Shown here piece after piece: positions 27,688 through 38,845 of a DNA stretch of 64,000 bases. Origin of the DNA: Corynebacterium sp. HMSC078H07 (GTDB lineage Bacteria > Actinomycetota > Actinomycetes > Mycobacteriales > Mycobacteriaceae); the NCBI RefSeq assembly GCF_001812805.1, contig NZ_KV810470.1, positions 102,122 to 166,121 on the forward strand, read 5' to 3'. Position numbers and translations under genes: made by a program. Under the pieces are notes generated by a model, which was given only the letters and a program-made list of their open reading frames with translations, ran no database searches and was not told the origin of the DNA. The first letter of the stretch is position 1; each line of letters starts with the position of its first letter.

Positions 27688-29741
27688 TGGCTGATCCCAC
27701 GACTTACCGCCCGGCTCCTGGAAGCATTCCTACGGACCCGGGCGTCTATAAATTCCGGGATGAGAACCGCCGCGTTGTCTACGTGGGCAAGGCAAAGAAC
27801 CTCCGTGCGCGTTTGTCCAACTACTTTCAGGACATCACGCAACTGCATCCGCGGACCCGCCAGATGGTTCTCACAGCCGCGTCGGTGGAATGGACTGTGG
27901 TGGCCAGCGAGGTGGAAGCACTCCAGCTGGAATACACCTGGATTAAGCGTTTCGATCCGCGGTTCAATGTCATGTACCGCGATGACAAAACCTATCCTAT
28001 GCTGGCGGTTTCGGTGGGGGAGACTATCCCGCGTGCGTTTTTCTACCGTGGCCCGCGCCGCAAAGGCGTGCGCTATTTCGGACCGTATTCGCATGCGTGG
28101 GCAGTACGTGAGTCACTCGATCTCCTCACCCGTGTGTTCCCCATGCGCACGTGCGCTAAAGGCGTGTACAACCGCCACGAGCGCCTAGGCAGGCCGTGCT
28201 TGCTGGGCTACATCGGCAAGTGCGATGCCCCATGTATTGGGCGGGTCAGCCCCGAAGAACACCGCGAGACGGTGAACCAACTCATAAGCTTCATGAACGG
28301 CAACACGGCACCAGTGCGTAAGCGATTGACCAGCAAGATGGAGGAAGCTTCGGAGAATCTAGAGTTCGAGTTGGCCGCGCGCCTCCGTGATGACTTGGGC
28401 GCGATTGACAAGCTCATGGAGCAGCAGGCCGTGGTGCTCTCTGATGGCACTGACGCCGATCTCATTGCGTTTTGCTCCGATGAGCTTGAAGCAGCAGTAC
28501 AGATCTTCCATGTACGTGCAGGCCGTATCCGCGGCCAGCGCGGGTGGGTAGTAGAGCGCTCGGGCGACCAAGCCACGACGGAGCCCATCGAGGAGGGCAA
28601 ACCCGACCCTGGGCTGCCGGCACTTATCCAGAACTTCCTTGTGCAGTTCTATTCCGATGCCGTCGATAGGCAGCGCCAAGAAGCCGCCGAAGACGCCAAA
28701 CTGGAGCGCAGGGGAGTAGACCAAGAGTCCCACACCGAAGTTCATCGCGGCAACGCTATTCCGCGTGAAATCTTGGTGCAGGTCCCCCCGGAGGAGGCTG
28801 AACAAGTCAAGATCGTTCTGGAGGAACTGCGTGGCGCCCAAGTAGACCTGCGCGTCCCGCAACGCGGCGATAAGCGCGCGCTCATGGAGACCGTGGAACG
28901 CAACGCTAAAGAGCAGCTGCGTCAGCACAAGCTCAAACGCGTTGGTGATCTCACCGCACGGTCGGCAGCACTGCAAGAACTGCAGGAAGCCTTGGGAATG
29001 GACTCTGCACCGCTGCGCATTGAATGTACGGATATCTCGCACATCCAAGGCACCGATGTGGTGGCGTCCCTCGTTGTGTTTGAAGATGGCCTGCCGCGCA
29101 AGTCGGATTACCGCCGCTACCGTATCAAGGAAGCCGCCGGTGACGGGCATTCCAATGACGTGGCCTCCATTGCTGAGGTCACCCGACGCCGCTTTAAACA
29201 CCACCACGATGACAAACGCGCCGTGCCGGATGAGGAACTGGAGAACACCACATTCGCTGACGAACGCGTGCGCGAGGAAGCTGCTAGCACCACCACTCGC
29301 AGCTCCTATCCTCCCCAGCTCTTTATCGTCGACGGCGGCGCGCCCCAGGTGGCAGCTGCCCAGGCAGTATTCGACGAACTGGGCATTGTCGATGTCACCC
29401 TGATTGGCTTGGCTAAGCGTCTGGAGGAGATTTGGGTTCCCGGTGACGATGAACCAGTCATTCTTCCCCGCAATTCGCAAGCGTTATTCCTCCTTCAGCA
29501 CCTGCGTGATGAGGCGCACCGTGTGGCCATTACCTATCACCGTCAGCAACGTTCCAAGCGCATGCGGACATCCGTGCTGGACTCCATACCAGGCTTGGGG
29601 CCACAACGACGCACTGATGTGGTCAAACATTTCGGCTCCGTGAAGAAGCTCAAGGAAGCCAGCGTGGAGGACATCGCAGAGGTCAAGGGGTTCGGCCCCA
29701 AGCTCGCGCAGACAGTGTACGACCACCTGCATAAGGACTAA
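27687..29741 (+). CDS. uvrC: UvrABC excinuclease subunit C
   Basis: 684 residues. It cuts on both sides of bulky DNA lesions. The GIY-YIG nuclease is at the N-terminus ([20 protein letters not shown]), the UVR motif near residue 205-240, the RNase H-like endonuclease with the catalytic DISHIQG near residue 450 and [15 protein letters not shown], and a C-terminal helix-hairpin-helix ([20 protein letters not shown]). GTG start overlaps the preceding stop by one base. Confidence 0.97.
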   Translation: MADPTTYRPAPGSIPTDPGVYKFRDENRRVVYVGKAKNLRARLSNYFQDITQLHPRTRQMVLTAASVEWTVVASEVEALQLEYTWIKRFDPRFNVMYRDDKTYPMLAVSVGETIPRAFFYRGPRRKGVRYFGPYSHAWAVRESLDLLTRVFPMRTCAKGVYNRHERLGRPCLLGYIGKCDAPCIGRVSPEEHRETVNQLISFMNGNTAPVRKRLTSKMEEASENLEFELAARLRDDLGAIDKLMEQQAVVLSDGTDADLIAFCSDELEAAVQIFHVRAGRIRGQRGWVVERSGDQATTEPIEEGKPDPGLPALIQNFLVQFYSDAVDRQRQEAAEDAKLERRGVDQESHTEVHRGNAIPREILVQVPPEEAEQVKIVLEELRGAQVDLRVPQRGDKRALMETVERNAKEQLRQHKLKRVGDLTARSAALQELQEALGMDSAPLRIECTDISHIQGTDVVASLVVFEDGLPRKSDYRRYRIKEAAGDGHSNDVASIAEVTRRRFKHHHDDKRAVPDEELENTTFADERVREEAASTTTRSSYPPQLFIVDGGAPQVAAAQAVFDELGIVDVTLIGLAKRLEEIWVPGDDEPVILPRNSQALFLLQHLRDEAHRVAITYHRQQRSKRMRTSVLDSIPGLGPQRRTDVVKHFGSVKKLKEASVEDIAEVKGFGPKLAQTVYDHLHKD

Positions 29742-29845
29742 GTCCTCAGCGTCCGCACACCCCGCTGTAGGAAGTTGTACCCCCGTCACGGTTTCGTTGC
29801 CGTATTCACACCGAATCTTCAGGTGAGGTGGTAAGAATAGAGGCC

Positions 29846-30718
29846 ATGACGTTGTTTGATTCCCCGCCCATTTTGGTGACCGGCATGTCCGGTGGAGGCC
29901 TAACCTCGGCAGCCAAGGTGTTGGAGGATAAGGGCTACTACGTAGCCCACAACATCCCGCCGAAAGCCATCGTTGACCTGCTCAAGCTTTGTGCACGCCC
30001 GGACTCACCGGTGACGAAGATTGCGGCGGTGACGGATGTGCGCTCCCGTATGTTCCCGGGATCCCTTCCAGAAACACTGGATGAGCTGACTGAGTTGGAT
30101 ATGAAGCCCACGCTTCTTTTCCTCGATGCACGCGATGATGTCCTTATTCGTCGATTCGATTCGGTACGTCGTACTCACCCGCTCCAAGATGGAGAGACCC
30201 TCAAGGCAGGTATCCAGCGTGAGCGCGTAGCCGTCCAGGAGATTCGTGACCGTGCCGATATCATCATCGACACAACTAATCTATCCATCCACGACCTGCG
30301 CCGAGCTATCGAGGCGTCGTTCGGTGAGATGGGGCATGAACGCCAGCACGTGACCCTTGAGTCCTTCGGCTTCAAGCACGGTTCACCGCGCGATGCCGAC
30401 CTTGTCGTTGATGTCCGGTTCCTCCCCAATCCTTATTGGGTCCCAGAATTGCGAGGCTATCGCGGTACGGACGAGCCGGTGTCGGACTATGTCTTGTCGC
30501 GTGACGCCGCACAACCCTTCATCCAAAACTTCATCAACATGTTTGATTCGATGCTTACTGGCTACCGCCACGAAGGAAAAAACTTCATCACGGTAGGCAT
30601 TGGCTGTACTGGTGGGCACCACCGCTCCGTTGCGATTACGGAAGAAATCGCGCGCAGACTGCGCGAACGCGGAGACATCGATGTCAGCACGTTGCACCGC
30701 GACATCAATCGCGATTGA
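29846..30718 (+). CDS. rapZ: RapZ/YvcJ-family nucleotide-binding protein
   Basis: 290 residues from the ATG at 29846; a GTG at 29828 would add six residues. The P-loop reads [12 protein letters not shown], where a leucine stands in place of the usual lysine or arginine. The C-terminal signature [18 protein letters not shown] is intact. In enterics RapZ steers sRNA decay; in Gram-positives the role is unclear, with links to cell wall metabolism and competence. rapZ-yvcK-whiA is a conserved trio. Confidence 0.93.
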   Translation: MTLFDSPPILVTGMSGGGLTSAAKVLEDKGYYVAHNIPPKAIVDLLKLCARPDSPVTKIAAVTDVRSRMFPGSLPETLDELTELDMKPTLLFLDARDDVLIRRFDSVRRTHPLQDGETLKAGIQRERVAVQEIRDRADIIIDTTNLSIHDLRRAIEASFGEMGHERQHVTLESFGFKHGSPRDADLVVDVRFLPNPYWVPELRGYRGTDEPVSDYVLSRDAAQPFIQNFINMFDSMLTGYRHEGKNFITVGIGCTGGHHRSVAITEEIARRLRERGDIDVSTLHRDINRD

Positions 30719-30762
30719 TTTCACTTTCTCTCACACATCCATAATCGAAAGCCGGTGCTTAC

Positions 30763-31749
30763 GTGACCACAGCTCCTTCTCACATGGCTAGCCTTGGAGG
30801 TGGCCATGGCCTTTACCAAACCTTGTTGGCAGCTCGCCGCACGGGCGCCGAGTCGATCTCTGCCATTGTGACAGTGGCGGATGACGGCGGCTCTTCCGGT
30901 CGGCTTCGCCGTGAGCTTGACATCATTCCTCCCGGGGACCTACGCATGGCGTTAGCTGCGTTGTCCGGTGATTCCGAAGAAGGCCAGCTGTGGGCCACAA
31001 CTTTGCAGCACCGTTTTCGCGGCGATGGTGCCATGGCTGGACACGCCGTGGGTAACCTGCTCATCGCCGGATTGAGCGACGTGCTGGGTGATTTCCAGGC
31101 CGCGCTCGATGCGGTGGCTAAGCTTACGGACTCCGCTGGACGGGTGCTCCCGTCCGTCAACCTCCCGCTTAATATTGAGGCAGATGTTGCCGGGCTTGAC
31201 GACGACCCCCGTGTCATGCGCGCAGTGCGCGGCCAAGTAGCCGTTGCCTCGACGGTGGGACAGGTACGCCGCGTGCGCATCATTCCGGCACGTCCGGATG
31301 CAAACCCAGAAACTCTTGACGCGCTACATCAAGCGGACATGATTACCCTGGGGCCTGGATCGTGGTTTAGTTCTGTCTTGCCACACGTGTTGGTTCCGGA
31401 CATCGTGGAAGCTATAACGTCCTCGGACGCGCTGCGTGTCGTCGTCCTGAATCTGTCTGCCGAGCCGGGAGAAACCCAAGGGTTTTCTGCCGAACGTCAC
31501 CTTCACGTACTGGCACAACATGCCCCGAATCTACGGGTTGACCGCGTTATCGTCGACAGCGAAAGCTTGCCGAATGAATCCGAGCGTGTCTTTGTTCAGC
31601 GTGCTGCAAGCGTGCTAGGAGCGACGGCGGTATTCCGGGACGTGTGCCAGGTCGATGACAACGGGCAAACCCTTAACAAGCATTGTCCCGATAAGCTTGC
31701 TGCGGTGTTTAATGAGCTCTACAGCGAGTACGCCAGAGAGACCCACTAG
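30763..31749 (+). CDS. yvcK: YvcK/CofD-like gluconeogenesis factor
   Basis: 328 residues, GTG start. The glycine-rich LGGGHGLYQTLLAAR and the ADDGGSSGRLRRELDIIPPGD block are hallmarks of the CofD/YvcK fold that binds UDP-sugars. In Mycobacterium and Bacillus the protein is needed on gluconeogenic carbon and for cell envelope integrity. It lies 44 bases after rapZ and 141 before whiA. Confidence 0.95.
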   Translation: MTTAPSHMASLGGGHGLYQTLLAARRTGAESISAIVTVADDGGSSGRLRRELDIIPPGDLRMALAALSGDSEEGQLWATTLQHRFRGDGAMAGHAVGNLLIAGLSDVLGDFQAALDAVAKLTDSAGRVLPSVNLPLNIEADVAGLDDDPRVMRAVRGQVAVASTVGQVRRVRIIPARPDANPETLDALHQADMITLGPGSWFSSVLPHVLVPDIVEAITSSDALRVVVLNLSAEPGETQGFSAERHLHVLAQHAPNLRVDRVIVDSESLPNESERVFVQRAASVLGATAVFRDVCQVDDNGQTLNKHCPDKLAAVFNELYSEYARETH

Positions 31750-31890
31750 CCGAAGCATCGACGTACTGCTTAGTTCGGCCAGCAAGGTGCGGTAGAACCC
31801 CTGGCGTGCGCGTGCGCACGGCCCGCACGTTAAACTGTGGGGCACTTACAGCCGCATGGCGGCATCAACAGTCGAAAGGGGAGACACGAG

Positions 31891-32880
31891 GTGTCTGCGT
31901 CATTGACCGATCAGGTCAAGGAGGAACTAACGGCGGTTTCCGTACCGCGTCAGTCTGCCCGCGCGGCAGAGGTTGCGGCTATCTTGCGGTTCGCTGGCGA
32001 GCTTCACGTCACTGGCGAGCGCGTCACCTACGACGTCGAGCTGGAGTCTAAAAAGGTGGCTGACCGCCTCGTCGCGGCGTTGGATGAGCTGTATTCGATC
32101 ACCGCCACGACGCACCTAGCGGGTCCCGCGTCTTCGTCAAAGAAGAACCGCATTCAGGTACGTATCACGTCTGGCGCGAAGGAGCTTACCCGTCGACTCG
32201 GTCTGGTGACGCGTTCTGGGCACCCAGTAGTGGGCCTGCCACCGCAAGTTATCTCCGGTTCTATTGCCGATAATGAGGCCGCGTGGCGTGGCGCATTCCT
32301 GGCCCAGGGATCGCTCACTGAGCCGGGGCGTTCTTCAGCTCTGGAAGTTACCTGCCCATGCCAAGAGGCAGCGCTAGCGCTTGTGGGCTGTGCCCGCCGC
32401 CTAGGTGTGCCAGCTAAGACGAAGGAAACTCGTGGTGCGGACCGTGTCGTAGTACGCGACGGTGACGCTATTGGTGCGCTGTTGACTCGTATGGGCGCAC
32501 AAGAAACTCGCCTGACCTGGGAGAAGAAGCGCATTCAGCGCGAAGCTCATGATACGTCCCGTCGCCTCGACAACTTTGACGATGCCAACCTGCGCCGCTC
32601 GGCGCGTGCGGCTGTCACTGCAGCTGCGCGCGTCGAGCGTGCAATGGTGATTTTGGGGGATGACGTACCTGAGCACCTGGCCGATGCAGGCCGTTTGCGC
32701 GTACAGCACCGTGAAGCGTCCTTGGAAGAACTAGGACGTCTGGCGGACCCGCCGATGACCAAAGATGCAGTAGCGGGCCGTATCCGACGACTGCTGTCCA
32801 TGGCAGATAAACGCGCGAAAGAGCTAGGCGTCCCCGACACAACAAAGTCCGTCACCGAGGACCTTTTCGATGATGCCTAA
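31891..32880 (+). CDS. whiA: WhiA sporulation/cell-division regulator homologue
   Basis: 329 residues from GTG 31891 (the frame is open further upstream, but homology begins at [10 protein letters not shown] and a GAAAGGGGAG lies just before). The N-terminal part is a LAGLIDADG-like homing-endonuclease fold ([15 protein letters not shown]), the C-terminal part a helix-turn-helix ([20 protein letters not shown]). In corynebacteria, which do not sporulate, it is linked to cell division. A terminator follows. Confidence 0.96.
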   Translation: MSASLTDQVKEELTAVSVPRQSARAAEVAAILRFAGELHVTGERVTYDVELESKKVADRLVAALDELYSITATTHLAGPASSSKKNRIQVRITSGAKELTRRLGLVTRSGHPVVGLPPQVISGSIADNEAAWRGAFLAQGSLTEPGRSSALEVTCPCQEAALALVGCARRLGVPAKTKETRGADRVVVRDGDAIGALLTRMGAQETRLTWEKKRIQREAHDTSRRLDNFDDANLRRSARAAVTAAARVERAMVILGDDVPEHLADAGRLRVQHREASLEELGRLADPPMTKDAVAGRIRRLLSMADKRAKELGVPDTTKSVTEDLFDDA

Positions 32881-32925
32881 GCCATGTTGATGCCCGTTCG
32901 GACATGAGTCTGACGGATTTCGGCG

Positions 32926-32966
32926 AAGCCACCCTGAATATATGTCTGGGTGGCTTAACTAGTTTT
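32926..32966 (+). terminator. Rho-independent terminator after whiA
   Basis: AAGCCACCC (32926-32934) pairs with GGGTGGCTT (32948-32956) around a 13-base loop and is followed by AACTAGTTTTT. Confidence 0.7.
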
Positions 32967-32972
32967 TGGTTG

Positions 32973-32988
32973 GGTGACATATCCCACG
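32973..32988 (+). promoter_or_regulatory. Possible GlxR (CRP-like) binding site upstream of gapA
   Basis: GGTGACATATCCCACG matches 9 of the 12 fixed positions of the GlxR consensus TGTGA-N2-TA-N2-TCACA, with the central TA and one intact half. GlxR is known to act on gapA in C. glutamicum. The distance of about 190 bases to the -10 makes the assignment tentative. Confidence 0.3.
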
Positions 32989-33163
32989 TCGTTTCAACAC
33001 TATGCAACACAATCCCACATGAACGGGCATATCTGCAGGTGTAACGGTGTATCTGACCCCCGAGCGCTAAAAGACGCTCTACCAGTGTACGCCTCTTTTG
33101 AACATGCTGCTAGCGCGTTCACTGAGGGAGCTACGGACCTGTGCGAAGGTCAAAATCCGTGGG

Positions 33164-33169
33164 TAGTAT
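33164..33169 (+). promoter_or_regulatory. Putative -10 element of gapA
   Basis: TAGTAT at 33164-33169 would give a leader of about 94 nucleotides. No good -35 hexamer lies at the correct distance, which is common for activator-dependent corynebacterial promoters. Confidence 0.35.
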
Positions 33170-33257
33170 CGGCCGTGTTGGGAAAACCGACGACGACGTC
33201 ACAAGAGAGTGGCCGCCTATCGGACGTCCCCACGCAGAACTTCACTCGATTATTTGA

Positions 33258-34277
<1,020 letters not shown>

Positions 34278-34323
34278 GGCTCCGGCGCCTTTAGATGACC
34301 ACAGTGACAACGCTGTGACTACT

Positions 34324-34409
34324 CCGGCCCATGCACTACGCCCTCGCTATCGTGGCGTGCGCTGGGCCGGTTGTCGTCTGTGGGGGTGATAGTGATACAC
34401 CTTCCCACA
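34324..34409 (+). other. Two consecutive stem-loops between gapA and pgk
   Basis: First: CCGGCCCA (34324-34331) with TGGGCCGG (34363-34370), with an inner CGCC/GGCG pair at 34339-34342 and 34354-34357. Second: TGTGGG (34379-34384) with CCCACA (34404-34409), continued by GGTG/CACC at 34385-34388 and 34398-34401. Neither has a T-tract, so they more likely stabilise or mark a processing site of the gapA mRNA than end transcription. Confidence 0.5.
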
Positions 34410-34468
34410 CTTCTTAACTGAATACCTCTAACCTTTAGCTTGAACACAGACCATTAAAGGAGAACACC

Positions 34469-35686
34469 ATGGCTTTCAAGACTTTGGATGACCTGCTCGC
34501 AGAAGGCGTCGAGGGCCGCCACGTCCTCGTGCGCTCGGACTTCAACGTCCCTTTGGATGATGAAGGAAACATCACTGACTCCGGCCGCATCACTGCGTCC
34601 CTTCCCACCATCAAGGCACTCGTGGAGGGCGGCGCCAAGGTAATCCTGTCCGCTCACCTGGGACGTCCGAAAGGTGAGGTCAAGCCGAAGTACTCGCTGG
34701 CGCCGGTTGCTGAGGCTCTGTCCGAAGCTCTCGACCAGTACGTTGCGCTCGCCGGCGATGTCAGCGGTGAGGACGCTCATGAACGCGCGAACGGCCTCAA
34801 CGATGGCGATGTTCTCCTGTTGGAAAACGTTCGCTTCGACCCGCGTGAGACCTCGAAGGAAGAAGCTGAACGTGGCGCTTTTGCCGATGAACTTGTCGCT
34901 CTAGCCGCTGACAACGGAGCCTTTGTTTCCGACGGTTTCGGCGTTGTCCACCGCGCCCAGGCTTCCGTCTACGACGTGGCTAAGCGCCTTCCCGCTTACG
35001 CTGGCAAGCTCGTCCAGAAGGAAGTAGAGACTCTCGCTGCTGTGGCTAAGGAGCCGGAGCACCCCTATGTCGTCGTTCTTGGCGGTGCTAAGGTCTCCGA
35101 CAAACTTGGCGTTATCGAGGCACTGGCTGGCAAGGCTGACAAGGTCATCATCGGCGGTGGCATGTGCTACACGCTTTTGGCAGCACAGGGCTACAACGTT
35201 CAGAACTCTCTGCTGCAGGAGGATCAGATTGACAACTGCAAGAACTTGCTTGAGCGTTTCGGCGACAAGATTGTTCTCCCAGTCGACCTAGTAGCAGCCA
35301 CTGAGTTCGATGCTCACGCTGAGAACAAGGTCGTCGCGCTCGACGGGATTCCGGAAGGCTGGATGTCCCTCGATATCGGACCGGAGTCTGTGAAGAAGTT
35401 CGATGAGGTCATCGCTACCTCCAAGACTGTCTTCTGGAATGGCCCCATGGGCGTTTTCGAGATGGAGGCCTTCTCCAAGGGCACCGCAGGTGTCGCACAG
35501 GCCATCATCGATGCCACCGCGAAGAACGGTTCCTTCACCGTCGTTGGCGGTGGCGACTCCGCAGCCTCCGTCCGCCTCCTCGGCCTCGACGAAGAAGGCT
35601 TCTCCCACATTTCCACTGGCGGCGGCGCTTCCTTGGAGTTCCTGGAGGGCAAGGTGCTGCCGGGCGTCAAGGTCCTCGAGTCCTAA
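34469..35686 (+). CDS. pgk: Phosphoglycerate kinase
   Basis: 405 residues, complete. It makes ATP from 1,3-bisphosphoglycerate. The N-terminal signature [20 protein letters not shown] and HLGRPKGE for 3-PG binding, [11 protein letters not shown], and the nucleotide-binding GGGDSAASV near the end are present. The start has AAAGGAG. It lies 191 bases after gapA and 38 before tpiA. Confidence 0.98.
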   Translation: MAFKTLDDLLAEGVEGRHVLVRSDFNVPLDDEGNITDSGRITASLPTIKALVEGGAKVILSAHLGRPKGEVKPKYSLAPVAEALSEALDQYVALAGDVSGEDAHERANGLNDGDVLLLENVRFDPRETSKEEAERGAFADELVALAADNGAFVSDGFGVVHRAQASVYDVAKRLPAYAGKLVQKEVETLAAVAKEPEHPYVVVLGGAKVSDKLGVIEALAGKADKVIIGGGMCYTLLAAQGYNVQNSLLQEDQIDNCKNLLERFGDKIVLPVDLVAATEFDAHAENKVVALDGIPEGWMSLDIGPESVKKFDEVIATSKTVFWNGPMGVFEMEAFSKGTAGVAQAIIDATAKNGSFTVVGGGDSAASVRLLGLDEEGFSHISTGGGASLEFLEGKVLPGVKVLES

Positions 35687-35724
35687 TCCACTACGTTCAA
35701 GCTCAACCTGTAGAAAGGCACATC

Positions 35725-36504
35725 ATGGCACGTACCCCACTTATCGCAGGCAACTGGAAGATGAACCTCGACCACAAGGAAGCCATTGGCTCCCTACAGA
35801 AGTTCGCCTTTGCACTGCCGAAGGATTACTACGAGAAGGTCGACGTCGCCTTCATGGTTCCGTTCACCGATATCCGCACTGTGCAGACTCTTGTTGACGG
35901 CGACGACCTCAAGTTCACCTACGGCTCCCAGGACATCTCCAAGCACGAGTCCGGCGCCTACACCGGTGAGGTTTCCGGCAAGATGCTCTCTGCTCTGGGC
36001 TGCTCGTGGGCAGTCGTTGGCCACTCCGAGCGCCGCCAGTACCACGGCGAGACCGACAAACTCGTGGCTGAGAAGGCCGCTGCGGCTCTGGCCAATGGCA
36101 TCAGCCCTATCGTCTGTGTAGGCGAGCCGCTTGACGTTCGCGAAAAGGGCACGCACGTTGATTACGTGGTTACCCAGACCCGCAACTCGCTGGAGGGCCT
36201 GTCAGCCGATGACTTGGCCAAGACTGTTATTGCTTACGAGCCAGTGTGGGCCATCGGTACCGGCAAGGTGGCCTCTGCTGATGACGCTCAGGAAGTGTGC
36301 GCGGCCATCCGTGACCTCGTCCGCGAGCTTGGTGGCGATGACGTTGCAGAGAGCATCCGTATTCTCTACGGTGGCTCCGTCAAGGTTGACTCTGTTGCTG
36401 AAATCGTAGGCAAGCCGGACGTTGACGGCGGTCTGGTTGGCGGCGCATCGCTCAAGGGTGAGGAGTTTGCCAAGCTGGCAGCCAACGCTGCTTCGGATGC
36501 TTAA
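35725..36504 (+). CDS. tpiA: Triosephosphate isomerase
   Basis: 259 residues, full TIM barrel. Signature blocks are [25 protein letters not shown] (catalytic His) and [15 protein letters not shown] (catalytic Glu), and the phosphate loop YGGSVKVD. It ends the glycolytic block; a strong terminator follows and no ppc gene is found behind it. Confidence 0.98.
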   Translation: MARTPLIAGNWKMNLDHKEAIGSLQKFAFALPKDYYEKVDVAFMVPFTDIRTVQTLVDGDDLKFTYGSQDISKHESGAYTGEVSGKMLSALGCSWAVVGHSERRQYHGETDKLVAEKAAAALANGISPIVCVGEPLDVREKGTHVDYVVTQTRNSLEGLSADDLAKTVIAYEPVWAIGTGKVASADDAQEVCAAIRDLVRELGGDDVAESIRILYGGSVKVDSVAEIVGKPDVDGGLVGGASLKGEEFAKLAANAASDA

Positions 36505-36550
36505 GCTCTGACGCACTCACGCCGCTGCACCACACAGCTGCACTACCGCT

Positions 36551-36582
36551 AAGCGGGTCGGAATGGTTTCCGGCCCGCTTTA
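36551..36582 (+). terminator. Terminator after tpiA
   Basis: A 13-bp stem from AAGCGGGTCGGAA (36551-36563) to TTCCGGCCCGCTT (36568-36580) with one G-T pair and a 4-base loop, followed by a short T/A tail. Confidence 0.75.
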
Positions 36583-36700
36583 TGGTGTAGCATCGAGGAA
36601 TATCCTGCGCTGGCTAGATACTGAGGCACCTCCAGTAGTGCCGTCTTGTTGCCGCGCAACCATTACAAACGCTTCAACCGTGTAAACAAGGAACTATTTC

Positions 36701-36934
36701 ATGATCTTGGCACTGGAAATCATCCTGGTGATTGCCGCAATCCTCATGTCCATCTTCGTGCTTCTGCACAAGGGCAAGGGCGGCGGCCTGTCGAGTCTTT
36801 TCGGCGGCGGCGTGCAGTCCAACCTTTCTGGTTCTACCGTGGTGGAGAAGAACCTTGATCGCTACACCGTGGTCATGGTCATTATCTGGCTCGCCTGCAT
36901 CGTGGCCCTGAACCTGCTTCAGGCGTACAGCTAG
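36701..36934 (+). CDS. secG: Preprotein translocase subunit SecG
   Basis: 77 residues with two membrane segments (LALEIILVIAAILMSIFVLL and VVMVIIWLACIVALNLL) joined by the conserved loop HKGKGGGLSSLFGGG. It belongs to the SecYEG channel. It is monocistronic here, between two terminators. Confidence 0.96.
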   Translation: MILALEIILVIAAILMSIFVLLHKGKGGGLSSLFGGGVQSNLSGSTVVEKNLDRYTVVMVIIWLACIVALNLLQAYS

Positions 36935-36977
36935 AATATTTATCTCTGCACGCCATGTGCGTGTGGGTAGCAGAACC

Positions 36978-37021
36978 AAAAGCCGCGACCTCCTTCAAGA
37001 AGGTAAGGTCGCGGCTTTTGT
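36978..37021. terminator. Strong bidirectional terminator between secG and pgl
   Basis: A perfect 14-bp repeat, AAAAGCCGCGACCT (36978-36991) and AGGTCGCGGCTTTT (37006-37019), with A and T tracts at both ends; it can serve secG on the plus strand and the pentose phosphate operon on the minus strand. A second stem-loop lies at 37035-37073 (AGTCCCT/AGGGACT with inner GGCTT/AAGCC). Confidence 0.85.
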
Positions 37022-37080
37022 CGTTGATGCGAGAAGTCCCTAGTGAGTCGGCTTTCTAAAAGCCTGAGGGACTCTATGCT

Positions 37081-37842
37081 CTATAGCTCAGTGGCAGCAC
37101 TGTCAGCGAGGAATAGAACAGTTTCCTCGGTGCCGTGGGCACCGGCAGCGGGCCAGTCCTCAGCAGCGTCGCCTGCGACAAGATGCGCTGCGGCCTCTGC
37201 CTTTTCCTCGCCCGCGACGAGGAACCAGACGCGCTGCGAACGGTTAATCGCAGGATAGGTCAGCGTGACACGTTCTGCCGGGGGCTTGGGCGAATCATGG
37301 ACTGCAAAGGCATAGTCTTTGTCTTCGTACACAGCCTCTGCGTGCGGGAAAATGGAATTAATGTGGCCTTCTCCGCCCATGCCCAGCAAGTGGAGGTCAA
37401 AGCCTTCAGGAGCGAACTCACGAATCTCGCCCTCGTAGGCCTGAGCCGCGTGCTCCATCGAGATAGCGCCGAGATCATAACCGTGGATGTGCTGCTCTGG
37501 AATATCTACGTGGCTGAGGAGTGCTTCACGGGCTTGACCTTCGTTGGAATCGGGGTCCGTGACTGGCACATTGCGCTCGTCACCAAAGAAGACATGAACG
37601 CGAGACCAATCCACCGCGAGCGCAGGGAAATCGGGTCCCTGCGTCTTGGCAGCGTGGTCCAAGCGCGCCAGCTCGCGAAGGAGACCAATCCCTGCGCCGC
37701 CACCGGTGAGCACTACGCGGGCGACGCCATCTTTATGCAGGCCGCCGCCCGGGGTCTGGACTGCCGCAATCGCATCGACGAATGCGAGAGCGGCGGAGGA
37801 TATGAGTTCGTCTACATCGCTGACGCGGTGAAGAGTAACCAT
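37081..37842 (-). CDS. pgl: 6-phosphogluconolactonase
   Basis: 253 residues. It hydrolyses the lactone formed by Zwf. Motifs VVLTGGGAGIGLLREL, VHVFFGDERNVPVTDPDSN and LHLLGMGGEGHINSIFP are typical of the DevB/SOL family. It is the last gene of tkt-tal-zwf-opcA-pgl and ends before the strong shared terminator. In C. glutamicum the gene is called devB. Confidence 0.96.
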   Translation of the reverse strand: MVTLHRVSDVDELISSAALAFVDAIAAVQTPGGGLHKDGVARVVLTGGGAGIGLLRELARLDHAAKTQGPDFPALAVDWSRVHVFFGDERNVPVTDPDSNEGQAREALLSHVDIPEQHIHGYDLGAISMEHAAQAYEGEIREFAPEGFDLHLLGMGGEGHINSIFPHAEAVYEDKDYAFAVHDSPKPPAERVTLTYPAINRSQRVWFLVAGEEKAEAAAHLVAGDAAEDWPAAGAHGTEETVLFLADSAATEL

Positions 37843-37886
37843 GGTGCAGGGCGATCCTTCGTGAAAACTATCGAGGTTCAGTTTCT

Positions 37887-38825
37887 TTATTGCTTCTCAC
37901 TGTAGTCTACGTTCGCCAAAGCACGGAGAGCATGGGCGTATGTCCTGTCTGCGTCTAAATGGCGAAGTTCCTCGGACAGCACCTCAGCTTCCGAGCGAAC
38001 CGCTAGGCTCACGAGGGATTCCGGTGAGCCTGGAACGGTGACCTTGACGGTTTCGGAGTCGACGACCGTAATGCTGACATCTGCAGTCGGTCGGCGGAAC
38101 ACCAGGGAAGCAATCGGGAACGTGTTGTCGTCGCACTCAGTGACGGTGCGGTGGACGGGGACGGAGAGGGCGTCGAGAAGCCACCCTGCGGCAAAGTCCA
38201 CGGCTGCATGGTTGTGTGCACCGGCGATTTCCACCGAGGTCACAGGCTCGTGTGGGTGGCGGTCCAGCGCCGACGCAACAATGCCGCGCCACAAGGTGAT
38301 AGCGCCCCAGGACATATCGGAGTCACCCGGCTTATAACCTGACGACAACAGGTGAAGGTCGTATTGATCGACGCCATCACCATGGGCCACGTTGGTGATG
38401 CGGCGCTGAGCCAGCCTACCAATCGGAACCGAAGCTGGGGACTGAGGGCAGGCCGTAGGCCACCACGCCACGATAGGTGTATCGGGCAACAGCAGGGGAG
38501 TGACCACTGCCTCTGCTTGGTCGGCCAAAGCGCCGTGGAGATGCATGACTACGATCTCGGAAGCACCAGCCTCGCCGCCAACACGCAGCTCCGCGTCAAG
38601 GCGCGGTTTATCAGCCGGATTGGCGCGCGCAATGACGATCACGCGGGAAGGATGCTCATGAGAGGCATCGCGGACAGAGTCCAGCAGATTGTCAAGGTCA
38701 TCGCCTTCCTGTGTCATGACGATAAGTGTGAGCACGCGGCCCGTGGTAAGGGTGTAGTGCTCTTGCATCTCCACGAGCTTCTGGGAAATCTTGCGCGTCG
38801 TCGTATCGGGCAAAGGGATAATCAT
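37887..38825 (-). CDS. opcA: OpcA, glucose-6-phosphate dehydrogenase assembly protein
   Basis: 312 residues. OpcA allosterically supports or assembles Zwf in cyanobacteria and actinobacteria. The start MIIPLPDTTTRKISQKLVEMQEHYTL (20-residue core TTRKISQKLVEM) and TPIVAWWPTACP are typical. It lies between zwf and pgl with gaps of 20 and 44 bases, which fits an operon and joint function in the oxidative pentose phosphate pathway. Confidence 0.95.
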   Translation of the reverse strand: MIIPLPDTTTRKISQKLVEMQEHYTLTTGRVLTLIVMTQEGDDLDNLLDSVRDASHEHPSRVIVIARANPADKPRLDAELRVGGEAGASEIVVMHLHGALADQAEAVVTPLLLPDTPIVAWWPTACPQSPASVPIGRLAQRRITNVAHGDGVDQYDLHLLSSGYKPGDSDMSWGAITLWRGIVASALDRHPHEPVTSVEIAGAHNHAAVDFAAGWLLDALSVPVHRTVTECDDNTFPIASLVFRRPTADVSITVVDSETVKVTVPGSPESLVSLAVRSEAEVLSEELRHLDADRTYAHALRALANVDYSEKQ

Positions 38826-38845
38826 GGTGCTGTACTCCTCAGGAC

